Source of the DNA: Thalassospira indica
Lineage (GTDB): Bacteria; Pseudomonadota; Alphaproteobacteria; Rhodospirillales; Thalassospiraceae
Assembly: GCF_003403095.1 (NCBI RefSeq)
Contig: NZ_CP031555.1
Coordinates: 310,001-374,000 of the forward strand
Direction: 5' to 3'
Length of the DNA: 64,000 bases
Part shown: one piece after another, positions 17,941 through 26,393 of the stretch
Numbering within the stretch: the stretch's first letter is position 1
Layout of the letters: each line of letters starts with the position of its first letter
The notes under the pieces: generated by a model
The model's input: the letters and a program-made list of their open reading frames with translations, nothing else
Told to the model about the DNA's origin: nothing
The model's database searches: none
Position numbers and translations under genes: made by a program

Positions 17941-19842
17941 ATGTCACAGAACGTGCCAAATAACCGCTTTGACGTCATCGTGGTCGGCGGTGGTCATGCC
18001 GGATGCGAAGCCGCCGCTGCCGCTGCGCGCATGGGCGCGTCCACGGCACTGGTCACGCACCGTGCGGATCGCATCGGGGAAATGTCGTGCAACCCGGCCA
18101 TCGGCGGTCTGGGCAAGGGGCATATGGTGCGCGAAGTCGATGCGCTTGACGGTGTGATGGGCCGCGCGATTGACCGCGCGGGTATCCAGTTCCGTATGCT
18201 CAATCGTTCCAAGGGCCCCGCAGTCCGTGGGCCGCGTGCGCAGGCAGATCGCAAGCTGTATCGCCAGGCGGTGCAGGATATCCTGGCGGAGCAGGAAAAC
18301 CTCACCATCCTCGAAGGCGGGGTTGAGGACCTGATCATTGATGACAACAACCGCGTTAAAGGCGTCGTCACCGGTGATGGGGCCGAATACACGGCCGGGG
18401 CGGTGGTGCTGACCACGGGTACGTTCCTCAATGGTCTGATCCATATTGGCGAAAAATCCGAGCCGGCCGGTCGTATGGGCGATGCCCCGGCAACGGGCCT
18501 ATCCGAAACACTGGCGAAATACGAATTCCGATTAGGACGTTTGAAAACCGGAACCCCGGCCCGTCTTGATGGCCGAACCATTGATTGGGCCAGCTTGCAG
18601 GAACAGCCGGGCGATACACCGCCCGATCCGTTTTCCTTCCTGACCAAGGAAATCACGGTGCCGCAGATTCCCTGCCACCTGACCTGGACGACAGAAGCGA
18701 CCCACGAAATCATTCGGGCCAATCTCGACCGTGCGCCGATGTATAGCGGCAAAATCCAAAGCAGCGGTCCGCGCTATTGCCCGTCCATCGAAGACAAGGT
18801 CGTGCGCTTCGCCGAGAAAAATCAGCACCAGATTTTCCTTGAGCCCGAAGGCCTCGATGACCCAACCGTCTATCCAAATGGCATTTCGACCTCGCTGCCC
18901 GAAGACGTCCAGCTGGCCATGCTGGCGACCATTCCGGGTCTGGAAAAGGTCGAGATCTTCCGTCCCGGTTATGCCGTGGAATATGACTTCGTCGATCCGC
19001 GCGAGTTGCGCCATACGCTGGAAACCAAAAAGGTCGCGGCCCTGTTCTTTGCCGGACAGATCAATGGCACGACCGGCTATGAAGAGGCAGCCGGGCAGGG
19101 GCTGATTGCCGGCGTGAATGCCGCCCTGATTGCGGGTGGGACGGAACGTGAATTTGTTCTCGATCGTGCGGATGCCTATATCGGTGTGATGATCGATGAT
19201 CTGGTCACCCTTGGCACGCGCGAGCCGTATCGCATGTTTACCTCGCGTGCTGAATATCGCCTGATGCTGCGGGCTGATAATGCCGATCAACGTTTGACCG
19301 ATCGCGGTCTTGATATCGGCTGTATCGCATCGACCCGCGAACAGGCCTGGGATGCCAAGAAGTCGGCATTGAATGCGGCCAAGGCAGAAGTTTCCGAGCT
19401 GACCGAAACACCGAATGGTCTGGCCAAGTTCGACATCAAGATTAATCAGGATGGCGTGCGCCGCTCGGCGTATGACCTGCTGGCTTATCCCGATATCGAC
19501 TTCGATACCCTGACCAAGGTCTGGCCGCGGTTGGGCGCGCTTGATCCGGCGATCAAGGAACAGGTGTCGATTGATGCCCAGTATAAAGGCTATCTCGATC
19601 GCCAGGCGGCTGACATTGCCGCGTTCCGCCGCGACGAGGAATTGCGTCTGCCACGTGGTCTTGATTTCGATAAGGTCGGTGGCCTGTCGGCAGAGATCAA
19701 GCTTAAGCTCAAAGAAATTCAGCCGGAAACCATCGGTGCCGCGTCGCGTATTCCGGGTGTCACCCCGGCAGCTGTCACCGCATTGCTGGGCCACATCAAA
19801 AGCCACAAGCATCAGAGCGCGGCTGTAACCCACACCGCCTGA
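17941..19842 (+). CDS. mnmG: tRNA uridine 5-carboxymethylaminomethyl modification enzyme MnmG (GidA)
   Basis: This FAD enzyme is the partner of MnmE in U34 modification. The 633-residue protein has the FAD-binding [10 protein letters not shown] from residue 16, the conserved [14 protein letters not shown] segment, [13 protein letters not shown], and a C-terminal helical domain that binds MnmE and tRNA. The ATG at 17941 has GAGGAAG about 5 bp upstream; a GTG at 17929 is less likely. The mnmE-parS-mnmG-parS-rsmG order is classic for origin-proximal regions. Confidence 0.97.
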   Translation: MSQNVPNNRFDVIVVGGGHAGCEAAAAAARMGASTALVTHRADRIGEMSCNPAIGGLGKGHMVREVDALDGVMGRAIDRAGIQFRMLNRSKGPAVRGPRAQADRKLYRQAVQDILAEQENLTILEGGVEDLIIDDNNRVKGVVTGDGAEYTAGAVVLTTGTFLNGLIHIGEKSEPAGRMGDAPATGLSETLAKYEFRLGRLKTGTPARLDGRTIDWASLQEQPGDTPPDPFSFLTKEITVPQIPCHLTWTTEATHEIIRANLDRAPMYSGKIQSSGPRYCPSIEDKVVRFAEKNQHQIFLEPEGLDDPTVYPNGISTSLPEDVQLAMLATIPGLEKVEIFRPGYAVEYDFVDPRELRHTLETKKVAALFFAGQINGTTGYEEAAGQGLIAGVNAALIAGGTEREFVLDRADAYIGVMIDDLVTLGTREPYRMFTSRAEYRLMLRADNADQRLTDRGLDIGCIASTREQAWDAKKSALNAAKAEVSELTETPNGLAKFDIKINQDGVRRSAYDLLAYPDIDFDTLTKVWPRLGALDPAIKEQVSIDAQYKGYLDRQAADIAAFRRDEELRLPRGLDFDKVGGLSAEIKLKLKEIQPETIGAASRIPGVTPAAVTALLGHIKSHKHQSAAVTHTA

Positions 19843-19917
19843 TCAACCGCCGTTCGGGCAGCACCGAGTGAGACTATATATAAAGTGTCCTCACCAGACG
19901 CAATTGATCCTGATCGA

Positions 19918-19950
19918 ACACCCGGCCAGACCATCGGCCGGGTGTTGTCT
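19918..19950 (+). terminator. probable terminator after mnmG
   Basis: AACACCCGGCC and GGCCGGGTGTT form an 11-bp stem with a 7-8 nt loop, followed by GTCTTGTC. The U tract is poor, so termination efficiency is uncertain. It lies 75 bp after the mnmG stop. Confidence 0.6.
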
Positions 19951-20103
19951 TGTCGGGCATCGTCATCTTGGCGACATGGCAGTGATGTCGCCATGGGATG
20001 CGATTGAGCTTGCGGCGTTGAAATGCCCGCGCGGGTCACCAGGCGTAGGGGAGTGGCAGAGTAATCAGGTTTACATTCACATCCCCACGCAGCACCCAGC
20101 CTC

Positions 20104-20149
20104 CGCCGAGTCGCGCCTGTTTTACCGCGCGGGCGTATCCGACTCGGCG
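20104..20149. repeat. 10-bp inverted repeat next to parS site 2
   Basis: CGCCGAGTCG (20104-20113) and CGACTCGGCG (20140-20149) are exact inverted copies separated by 26 bp that are themselves partly self-complementary (GCGCC/GGGCG). No T run follows. It contains GANTC sites in both arms. It may be a structural or methylation-sensitive element; no function is known. Confidence 0.5.
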
Positions 20150-20226
20150 TTCGGCAGAGGATCAGGTGACCAATTTCCTCGAATATTCGGTGAAAGTGTT
20201 CTGGGAAGATTCGTTTTGAACGTGGA

Positions 20227-20246
20227 AATGTTTCACGTGAAACATT
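20227..20246. other. parS: parS centromere site 2 (intergenic, mnmG-rsmG)
   Basis: This is an identical 20-bp perfect palindrome with the core TGTTTCACGTGAAACA at 20229-20244, about 120 bp upstream of the rsmG start. Confidence 0.93.
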
Positions 20247-20349
20247 CGATGTGTTTTATTCCGGTTTTATCGCATCCGACGCGGCCAAAAACACAAAAGC
20301 ATAAAAATCAAGACTGGAGTGTTTTTTGGGCAAGGCCTATAACTCAAAC

Positions 20350-20985
20350 ATGCAGACAATTTCCACACCCGTAAAAACATGGTTTGAGCAGGATTTGAAT
20401 GTTTCACGTGAAACATTGGATCGGCTGAACCATTATGCAGACCTTGTCGTGAAGTGGCAGCCGCGCATCAATATCGTTGGCGCCAGCACGGCAGAAGACG
20501 TTTGGGGACGTCATTTACAGGATTCTGCACAGCTTTGGCCGTATCTTCAGAACATCGCCGCAACCGGCAAAATCGTTGATTTTGGATCGGGTGCCGGTTT
20601 CCCGGGCATCGTTCTGGCGATTCTTGGCGCCAATAACGTTACCCTGATGGAATCCAACACCAAAAAGACGGTCTTCCTGATGGAAGCCGCCCGGGTGTGT
20701 GGTGTGCTGGGTCAGACTGAAATTGCCCGCGAACGGATCGAGGCGGCAGCCCCACGGCAGGCCGATGTGATTACGGCGCGGGCCTTTGCCCCCTTGCCCA
20801 AGCTTCTGGAAATGGGGCAGCGCCATTTGAAAGACGGCGGCCATTATGTGCTGCTGAAGGGACGTGCCTTTGAGGATGAACTGGCGGACGCACGCGATGC
20901 CGGTTGGACATTTGATGTAACCACGCATGCCAGCCTGGTCGATCCGGACGGTGTTGTGATGATCTTAAAAGGAGTGGGCCGGTGA
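20350..20985 (+). CDS. rsmG: 16S rRNA (guanine-527-N7)-methyltransferase RsmG (GidB)
   Basis: RsmG methylates G527 in 16S rRNA; its loss gives low-level streptomycin resistance. The 211-residue protein has the SAM-binding core VDFGSGAGFPGIVLAI and the RHLQDSAQL segment. The parS site at 20398-20417 is embedded in codons for NVSRET near residue 18, so the N-terminus does double duty as DNA site and protein. The ATG at 20350 is chosen, but a TTG at 20326 has GGAG 6 bp upstream and could be the real start. The stop overlaps parA (GTGA). Confidence 0.94.
   Translation: MQTISTPVKTWFEQDLNVSRETLDRLNHYADLVVKWQPRINIVGASTAEDVWGRHLQDSAQLWPYLQNIAATGKIVDFGSGAGFPGIVLAILGANNVTLMESNTKKTVFLMEAARVCGVLGQTEIARERIEAAAPRQADVITARAFAPLPKLLEMGQRHLKDGGHYVLLKGRAFEDELADARDAGWTFDVTTHASLVDPDGVVMILKGVGR
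20398..20417. other. parS: parS centromere site 3 (inside rsmG)
   Basis: This third identical 20-bp palindrome, with core at 20400-20415, lies within the rsmG reading frame, where it encodes Asn-Val-Ser-Arg-Glu-Thr. It is 170 bp from site 2. Confidence 0.93.
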
Positions 20986-21824
20986 CGGATGTTATTGATT
21001 TGCCGCTGTCGACGAAATCAGAGGGTGCCAAGGCTGGGGATGGAAACCATCGTCCACGCATCATCGCAGTCGCCAACCAGAAGGGCGGTGTGGGCAAGAC
21101 CACCACGACGATCAATCTGGCAACCGCACTGGCGGCTGTGAACCAGCGGGTTTTGATTGTTGATTTGGATCCGCAGGGCAATGCCAGTACCGGTTTGGGG
21201 CTGCGTCCATCCGACCGGGAAATCAGTTCCTATGACGTGCTGATCAACGGCAATACCCTGGAAGAGGCGCGCAAGGAAACCTCGATCCCGCGGCTGAGCA
21301 TCGTGCCGTCGGGCATGGATCTTTCGGGGGCGGAGATTGAGCTGGTTGATTTTGAACGGCGCGAGACACAGCTTAAAGATTCGCTTGGCAAATTGCCGCA
21401 GGATGTGGATTACGTCCTGATTGATTGCCCGCCATCCTTGGGTCTTTTGACCCTGAATGCGCTGGTGGCGTCCGATGCGGTTCTGGTGCCGTTGCAATGC
21501 GAATTCTTTGCCCTTGAAGGGGTCAGCCATCTGGTGCGCACCATCAAGCGGGTCAAGAAGGCGTTTAACCCGAATCTTGAGATTCAGGGCATTGTGCTGA
21601 CCATGTATGACAAGCGCAACAACCTGTCGGCTCAGGTCGCCAATGATGTGCGCGATTATTTCGGGGATGTGGTTTATCGCACGGTGATCCCGCGCAATGT
21701 CCGCGTTTCCGAAGCCCCCAGCCACGGAACACCGGTGCTGGTCTATGATATGAAGTGCCCGGGTTCAAGGGCCTATTTGAATCTTGCGAGCGAAGTCCTG
21801 AAACGCGAAGGGGTGAAAGCATGA
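20982..21824 (+). CDS. parA: chromosome partitioning ATPase ParA
   Basis: ParA forms ATP-dependent nucleoid-bound gradients that pull ParB-parS complexes apart. The 280-residue protein has the deviant Walker A KGGVGKTT at 34-41, the LDPQGNAST motif, and the YVLIDCPPSLGLLTLNA Walker B region. The GTG start overlaps the rsmG stop by 4 bp, and its own stop overlaps parB (ATGA), so rsmG-parA-parB is one coupled unit. The 25 residues before the P-loop region are variable in the family. Confidence 0.97.
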   Translation: MTDVIDLPLSTKSEGAKAGDGNHRPRIIAVANQKGGVGKTTTTINLATALAAVNQRVLIVDLDPQGNASTGLGLRPSDREISSYDVLINGNTLEEARKETSIPRLSIVPSGMDLSGAEIELVDFERRETQLKDSLGKLPQDVDYVLIDCPPSLGLLTLNALVASDAVLVPLQCEFFALEGVSHLVRTIKRVKKAFNPNLEIQGIVLTMYDKRNNLSAQVANDVRDYFGDVVYRTVIPRNVRVSEAPSHGTPVLVYDMKCPGSRAYLNLASEVLKREGVKA

Positions 21825-23044
21825 GCGAAGCAAAAAAACGCGGGTTGGGCAGGGGACTGTCTGCACTTCTGGGGGAAGAGGACGAAGAAGTTGCCGTCGC
21901 CGCCAGTGGCGATAACGCGGTCGCAGCCAACCCGGGACCGGGCGGGACGACGCAGCATATTGCGATCACTGATCTGAAACCGTCGCCTTTCCAGCCGCGC
22001 ATCAATTTTGATGATGACGCGATTGATGATCTGGCAGCCTCGATCCGGGAAAAGGGCATCATTCAGCCAATTCTGGTACGTGCGTCCTCGACCGGTGAAA
22101 CCAAATACGAAATCATTGCCGGGGAACGCCGCTGGCGTGCCGCGCAGCGGGCACAGCTTCATGAAGTGCCGGTGCTGGTGCGCGAATTTGATGATCGCGA
22201 AACCGCCGAAATTGCCCTGATTGAAAACCTGCAGCGTCAGGATCTGTCGCCGCTGGAAGAGGCCGAAGGCTATAACCGCCTGATGAGCGAGTTTTCGCAT
22301 ACGCAGGAAGCGCTTGGTCAGGCACTGGGCAAAAGCCGCAGCCACATTGCCAACAGCCTGCGTTTGCTGGGCCTGCCTTCACCGATCAAGCAGATGCTCT
22401 CAGACAAGGTTTTAAGCTCCGGCCATGCGCGTGCATTGCTTGGTGCGGATAATGCCGTCGAGCTTGCGGCCCAGATCGTCAAGAAAGGTTTGAATGTCCG
22501 TCAGGCCGAAAAGCTTGTGAAAACGGATGGCGGCAAGGCTGCGCGGCCGAAGAAATCATCGGGCCGGTCTTCGATCGAGAAAGACCCAGATACGGTGTCT
22601 CTGGAACGTGACCTTAGCAACATGTTGGGGTTGGCGGTCAATATCGACTTTGACGGATCGGCGGGCAAGATCTCGATCCGCTATGAAACGCTTGAGCAGC
22701 TTGATGACATCCTGCAGCGCCTGACCCATGGCAAGGCTGCGGAAATGACTGAGGACGAGGAGAGTGTGAGTAGCCCGGATGAAAACGAATTCGATTCGAT
22801 GTTTATCGAAGACGACGAGTTTGAGGTCGAATCGGTTGATGATATTGAAAACGAAGACGAGGATGCGCTGACCAGCGAGCTCGAATCGATTGCCGATGTT
22901 GTCGATGGCGGGCGCGATCTTGACGCTTTGGACGATAGCCTGATGGATGATGACGAGCCCGAGGGCGACATGCCGATTGAGCAGGAAGAGGTCGATGAGG
23001 GCGTGCTTGAGGAGGTTACGGATGGCATCGGAAAAAAGCCGTAA
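21821..23044 (+). CDS. parB: chromosome partitioning protein ParB (with long acidic C-terminal tail)
   Basis: ParB is a CTP-dependent DNA clamp that loads at parS. The 407-residue protein has the CTP-binding domain with PFQPR (57-60 region), GERRWRAA (101-108) and ENLQRQDLSPLEEA (135-148), a DNA-binding HTH around SRSHIANSLRLL (172-183), and the C-terminal dimer domain about 255-303. Family members usually end there near 290-300 residues. This one continues for about 100 residues, of which roughly 45 percent are Asp or Glu. The ATG overlaps the parA stop. Confidence 0.96.
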   Translation: MSEAKKRGLGRGLSALLGEEDEEVAVAASGDNAVAANPGPGGTTQHIAITDLKPSPFQPRINFDDDAIDDLAASIREKGIIQPILVRASSTGETKYEIIAGERRWRAAQRAQLHEVPVLVREFDDRETAEIALIENLQRQDLSPLEEAEGYNRLMSEFSHTQEALGQALGKSRSHIANSLRLLGLPSPIKQMLSDKVLSSGHARALLGADNAVELAAQIVKKGLNVRQAEKLVKTDGGKAARPKKSSGRSSIEKDPDTVSLERDLSNMLGLAVNIDFDGSAGKISIRYETLEQLDDILQRLTHGKAAEMTEDEESVSSPDENEFDSMFIEDDEFEVESVDDIENEDEDALTSELESIADVVDGGRDLDALDDSLMDDDEPEGDMPIEQEEVDEGVLEEVTDGIGKKP

Positions 23045-23054
23045 CCAGAACCAG

Positions 23055-23156
23055 CATGAAGGATCTTGATCGCGAAAAGATCAATCAGCTGAAAAATCTT
23101 AAGGAAGAAGACGCGAAAGCACGCCGTGGAACTGTTGAGGTAAAGCGGATTCTCTA
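23055..23156 (+). CDS. possible small charged protein downstream of parB
   Basis: This 33-codon frame begins 10 bp after the parB stop. It encodes a very charged helix-prone peptide (MKDLDREKINQLKNLKEEDA, then KARRGTVEVKRIL). No strong ribosome-binding site is seen, but translational reinitiation from parB is possible. It could equally be chance. No homologue is known to me. Confidence 0.25.
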
Positions 23157-23301
23157 AGCCACAACGCCGTCATTCTTTGAAAAGATCTGATCTTTAAGTG
23201 GGCATGTCGCATGAAGCGGCATGCCTATCTTTTTGGGGTTGGATGAATATAGGGTGTCGCGCCGCGAATCGGTACATATGGCCGGAAGAGGCATTAGGCG
23301 G

Positions 23302-24333
23302 TTAGCGCCGGACCTGTTTCTGACGGGCGACCGCGACCTTGATCATGGCACGATGGGCGATGGTTTCGGGGATCGCCAAGCCGCTTTTGCAGTCCTTTTC
23401 GGCTTCCAGCAGGATTTGCAGGGCACGCTGCAGGTTATTGACCGCCCAGTAATTCAGATTGGCGCGAAACTGATCTGCGGCCTTGAAAAACAGCGGCGGG
23501 CGGAGCGACTTCATCGCTTGGTCGGCGCTGGTACCTTGGGAAATCTGTCCCTTGACCAGATGAAGCTTCTGAAAATAGCTGATCATCATGCGCAAAGCCC
23601 CGACCGGGTTGAGGCCTTCTTCGACCAGGCGGGTCAGGGCGGCATCAAGATTAACCACATTGCCTTGTGAGACGGCCTGAATGACATCATCATAGTGGCG
23701 GGCGGAACTGTCGCCGACACAGGCCATGGCATCGGCCAGTGTGACCTGGCCGTCCTTAAGCGCATAAAGGGCGAGTTTTTCAAGCTCGCTGCGTGAAATC
23801 ATGCGGTCCGAGCCGAGATTGGCGACCAGATAGCTTGTGGCATCGCGGTCAATGCGCAGTTTGTGTTCTTCCATGATCGACTGGATCAGGGCCTCAATAT
23901 CGCGTGCGCCATCGGCATAGCAGGGCAGGGCGATGCCATTGCCGGCCTTTTCAACCGCCTGACGCAGTTTTGAGCGAGTCGGAAGGCTTCCGGCCTCAAT
24001 GACAATCAGGGCATCACCGGCCGGATCACTGAGGAAGTCGGCAATCACCGGCGCCTGTGCGTCACCGATATCGCGGAGTCGGATCACACGGCGGCCGCCG
24101 CCAAAGCTGATGGCGGCGGCTTCGTCGCGCAGGCGGCTTGCATCTTCCTTAATCTGTGCGGCGCCAAGCTCGATCACGCGGAAGGGATCCTTGAGGTCCT
24201 CGACCACGGTTTTGGCCAGTTTGGTCGCCCGTTCACGCACAAGGCCCTCGTCCTCGCCATAAATCAAGATGAGCTGCGCCTTGGCATCCGGGGCGCGCAA
24301 GAAGTTTTCAACCTGTGCTGCCTTGAGCTTCAT
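23302..24333 (-). CDS. holA: DNA polymerase III delta subunit (clamp loader)
   Basis: HolA opens the beta sliding clamp within the clamp-loader complex. The 343-residue protein begins MKLKAAQVENFL and has LILIYGEDEGLVRERA, the usual degenerate P-loop region, plus the ISRSELEKLALY helical segment and a C-terminal collar domain. It lies downstream of lptE on the minus strand and converges on parB, the common alphaproteobacterial arrangement. Confidence 0.93.
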   Translation of the reverse strand: MKLKAAQVENFLRAPDAKAQLILIYGEDEGLVRERATKLAKTVVEDLKDPFRVIELGAAQIKEDASRLRDEAAAISFGGGRRVIRLRDIGDAQAPVIADFLSDPAGDALIVIEAGSLPTRSKLRQAVEKAGNGIALPCYADGARDIEALIQSIMEEHKLRIDRDATSYLVANLGSDRMISRSELEKLALYALKDGQVTLADAMACVGDSSARHYDDVIQAVSQGNVVNLDAALTRLVEEGLNPVGALRMMISYFQKLHLVKGQISQGTSADQAMKSLRPPLFFKAADQFRANLNYWAVNNLQRALQILLEAEKDCKSGLAIPETIAHRAMIKVAVARQKQVRR

Positions 24334-24392
24334 GATGCGCCTTGTGGTTCCTATGGAATGCAGTTTGAACGTGTCTGGTTTGGATAGGGCAG

Positions 24393-24899
24393 TTATTGCG
24401 AGCGTAGACCAATTGCGACCTGATTTGCCAACTGCTGGGCAAGGTTGTGAGCGGCGTCACCACGGGCGGCGTCTTCGGCCTCAAGGCTGGCAAAGTCCGA
24501 ATCGACGATGTTGTAGCTGGTGCGTGCACGGACCGAGCCTTTACGCAGGACCTTGGTATCGGATCGGCGGACCAGTTCGTAATTGGCACGGATTAGGTAA
24601 TCGGCGATCGTTGCCTCGTTATCCTTGGTAAAACCTTGCTCACTTGTCGATTCGCTGAGGGTAACTTTCAGGTCATAAAGCGGGGTTGCGCTTTGACCGC
24701 GCGGGGTCAGGGTCTCAAGCAGGGCATTGCGAGTCAGTTGGCCGACACGGTCATTGATCAGGGCGACCTTTACCTGGGCCATATTGGCTGCGGTGTTGTA
24801 GTCATCACCCGTTGTGGCATAGAGCGGGCGAAATCCGCAGGCGCCGAGCGTTGTCAGGGCCACAAGTGCAAGAATCGGAAGAGCCGCGCGCAATGTCAT
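24393..24899 (-). CDS. lptE: LPS-assembly lipoprotein LptE
   Basis: LptE is the lipoprotein plug of the outer-membrane LptD translocon that inserts LPS. The 168-residue protein has a signal peptide with lipobox LGAC (lipidated Cys21), the CGFRPLY segment typical of LptE, and a compact domain after it. Its ATG overlaps the stop of the upstream leuS-derived gene (ATGA), the same coupling normally seen between full-length leuS and lptE. holA follows 59 bp later. Confidence 0.9.
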   Translation of the reverse strand: MTLRAALPILALVALTTLGACGFRPLYATTGDDYNTAANMAQVKVALINDRVGQLTRNALLETLTPRGQSATPLYDLKVTLSESTSEQGFTKDNEATIADYLIRANYELVRRSDTKVLRKGSVRARTSYNIVDSDFASLEAEDAARGDAAHNLAQQLANQVAIGLRSQ

Positions 24900-25561
24900 T
24901 CAACTTTACCTTCTTTATATTTTTTCCGGGACCGGTCGATCGGATCATGCTCAATCCGGCCCTGGCGCCACAATAGTTCGGTTGCGATAAAAGGGCAAAA
25001 CAGAGATAGGCTGTTCAGGAAAGAAATGTATAGTCCGGCATTGTCCGGATTCTGCTGCACCTTTTTGAACAGATTGCGCAACTCGGCAATGGCGAGATTA
25101 TTTTTGCCGTTTCGTAATGCCTCTGTCACCGCGTTCTGTTGGGCGGGCATGGTTACACTACAATTTGGGCGCGACGAGCCCACACGCCAAACGTCACGTA
25201 ACCAACGCCAATGACCAATCAGGCTGTTTTGCGTCAGGTGCAAGGGTCGGTGGGCAGGCACATCGGCCAGCAACGCGAGTGACATAATATCGAACCCGAC
25301 TTCCTGATAGAGTTGCTCGCCATTGCCCACTGATTCGTCGGTTGTGACCTTGGCCGGCCGACAGGGCTGTGCGGGGGGTGGCGAAAAATCCAGTGGCGAT
25401 GCCGCAACAACTGAGCAGTAGAGTGCAGTGCGAATCGTCGCAAGACTCTCTGGTATCACCGCAAAAACATCATGTCGTTCTGCCGATACAACAAACCCCC
25501 AGTCGCGTTGTAGCGAGTGGGGGTTGTATTCAGGCGATATATATAGTGTGTCTTGCGACAT
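24896..25561 (-). CDS. LeuRS-derived protein: internally deleted leuS keeping the anticodon-binding domain
   Basis: This 221-residue intact frame occupies the position of leuS between the DUF3576 gene and lptE. Residues 71-126 resemble the region after the KMSKS loop: KVTTDES stands where KMSKSK is expected, then LLADVPAHRPLHLTQ and WRWLRDVWRV match the conserved LeuRS segment with WRF..RVWRL. Residues 143-200 match the anticodon-binding helices (NLAIAELRNL, CPFIATELLW). The N-terminal EYNPHSLQRDW may retain the LeuRS start motif. The HIGH-bearing Rossmann core, editing domain and C-terminal tail are missing. It cannot charge tRNA. It may be a decaying pseudogene or a repurposed tRNA-binding protein. 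Confidence 0.72.
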   Translation of the reverse strand: MSQDTLYISPEYNPHSLQRDWGFVVSAERHDVFAVIPESLATIRTALYCSVVAASPLDFSPPPAQPCRPAKVTTDESVGNGEQLYQEVGFDIMSLALLADVPAHRPLHLTQNSLIGHWRWLRDVWRVGSSRPNCSVTMPAQQNAVTEALRNGKNNLAIAELRNLFKKVQQNPDNAGLYISFLNSLSLFCPFIATELLWRQGRIEHDPIDRSRKKYKEGKVE

Positions 25562-25566
25562 CAGCC

Positions 25567-26136
25567 TTATTGGGCATTTGCGCTGTCAATGCGCAGCTGA
25601 CGGGCGCGGGTCAGGATGGCGTCTTCCATGGAGGTTATGGTACCCGGTTCAACCACGGCATCCTGCCACTGGTTGGGTCCGACACTTACCTGACGGAAGA
25701 CCGAAACCTTGATCGCGTCTGAACGAAGAGCGGTTCCAAGGATATAAGCGGTCAGCTTGAAACGTTCATCGGCAGATTCGGGTGGCGTGTACCAGTCTGT
25801 GATAATGACGCCGCCAAACGGGTCCGCAGAGTTTAGCGGCATAAATGACAGGGTATCAAGTGTCGCGCGCCACAAGAAGCTGTTGACGCCAATCCCTGAT
25901 CCTGGGCCTTCTTTCTTCTCTTCTCCACCAAAGATATTCAGGCCATCTCCGCCAAACAGACCACCGCGCTCTTTTACATCTGCTTTTGTCGCAGCCCGTC
26001 CTTCGGTTCCGACCCTTTGATCGCCTGGGGCGGAGCCGGGATAGCTGTCATAATCAGCCTGGGTGCCCGGGGCACAGCCAGCGAGCACAGCGACGAGTGA
26101 GCAAAGTGCCGAGAGTTTCAATATAGAATTACGCAC
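25567..26136 (-). CDS. DUF3576 family lipoprotein
   Basis: The 189-residue protein has a lipoprotein signal ending LAGC (Cys about 20), a Gly/Asp-rich linker, and the DUF3576 domain with GIGVNSFLWRATLDTLSFMPL, GGVIITDWY and a Lys/Arg-rich end. The start is a GTG at 26136 placed just before the signal peptide; upstream codons in frame are not conserved. DUF3576 next to leuS/lptE is an alphaproteobacterial hallmark. It starts the operon DUF3576 - leuS derivative - lptE - holA. Its role in envelope assembly is inferred only. Confidence 0.88.
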   Translation of the reverse strand: MRNSILKLSALCSLVAVLAGCAPGTQADYDSYPGSAPGDQRVGTEGRAATKADVKERGGLFGGDGLNIFGGEEKKEGPGSGIGVNSFLWRATLDTLSFMPLNSADPFGGVIITDWYTPPESADERFKLTAYILGTALRSDAIKVSVFRQVSVGPNQWQDAVVEPGTITSMEDAILTRARQLRIDSANAQ

Positions 26137-26180
26137 GTCTGTTCTACCCCGGTTAGCAATTGATAATTCGCGTTGGACAG

Positions 26181-26204
26181 CAATATATGCGGCAATATAT
26201 GCGG
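26181..26204. repeat. two tandem 12-bp repeats upstream of DUF3576 and porin genes
   Basis: CAATATATGCGG occurs twice in tandem (26181-26192, 26193-26204), followed by a partial third copy (CAATTCG). It lies in the divergent region between the DUF3576 lipoprotein and the first porin and could bind a regulator of either. No protein partner is known. Confidence 0.45.
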
Positions 26205-26287
26205 CAATTCGTTTTGGGGCAAAGGAAACGAGTGTGTTTTTTTTACAACAGTTGATTGGTTTTGTGCTTTTTCGGCAACAGCGCGTG

Positions 26288-26316
26288 TTGACTTCGCTGC
26301 TCTTTGGTGGCTCCAT
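26288..26316 (+). promoter_or_regulatory. candidate promoter of porin 1
   Basis: TTGACT (26288-26293) and CTCCAT (26311-26316) are separated by 17 bp, giving a leader of about 70 nt. Porin 2 has the same geometry and shares the neighbouring sequence GGCTYYATCATTCCCG, which supports both calls. Confidence 0.5.
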
Positions 26317-26393
26317 CATTCCCGAACCGGGCAGTAAAAGCTGTCCAAATACATTTGTTGCGTAAAACGCATGCAAAGACGTTGAGGGAAAAG

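Noticed and set aside
19868..20374. A 168-codon plus-strand frame between mnmG and rsmG
   Set aside because: It runs through a terminator, an inverted repeat and a parS site, has no domain, and overlaps the rsmG start.
24896..25561. Frameshifted full-length leuS (sequencing error)
   Set aside because: Only about 660 bp separate DUF3576 from lptE, far too short for a 2.6-kb leuS in any frame, so the loss is real in this sequence.
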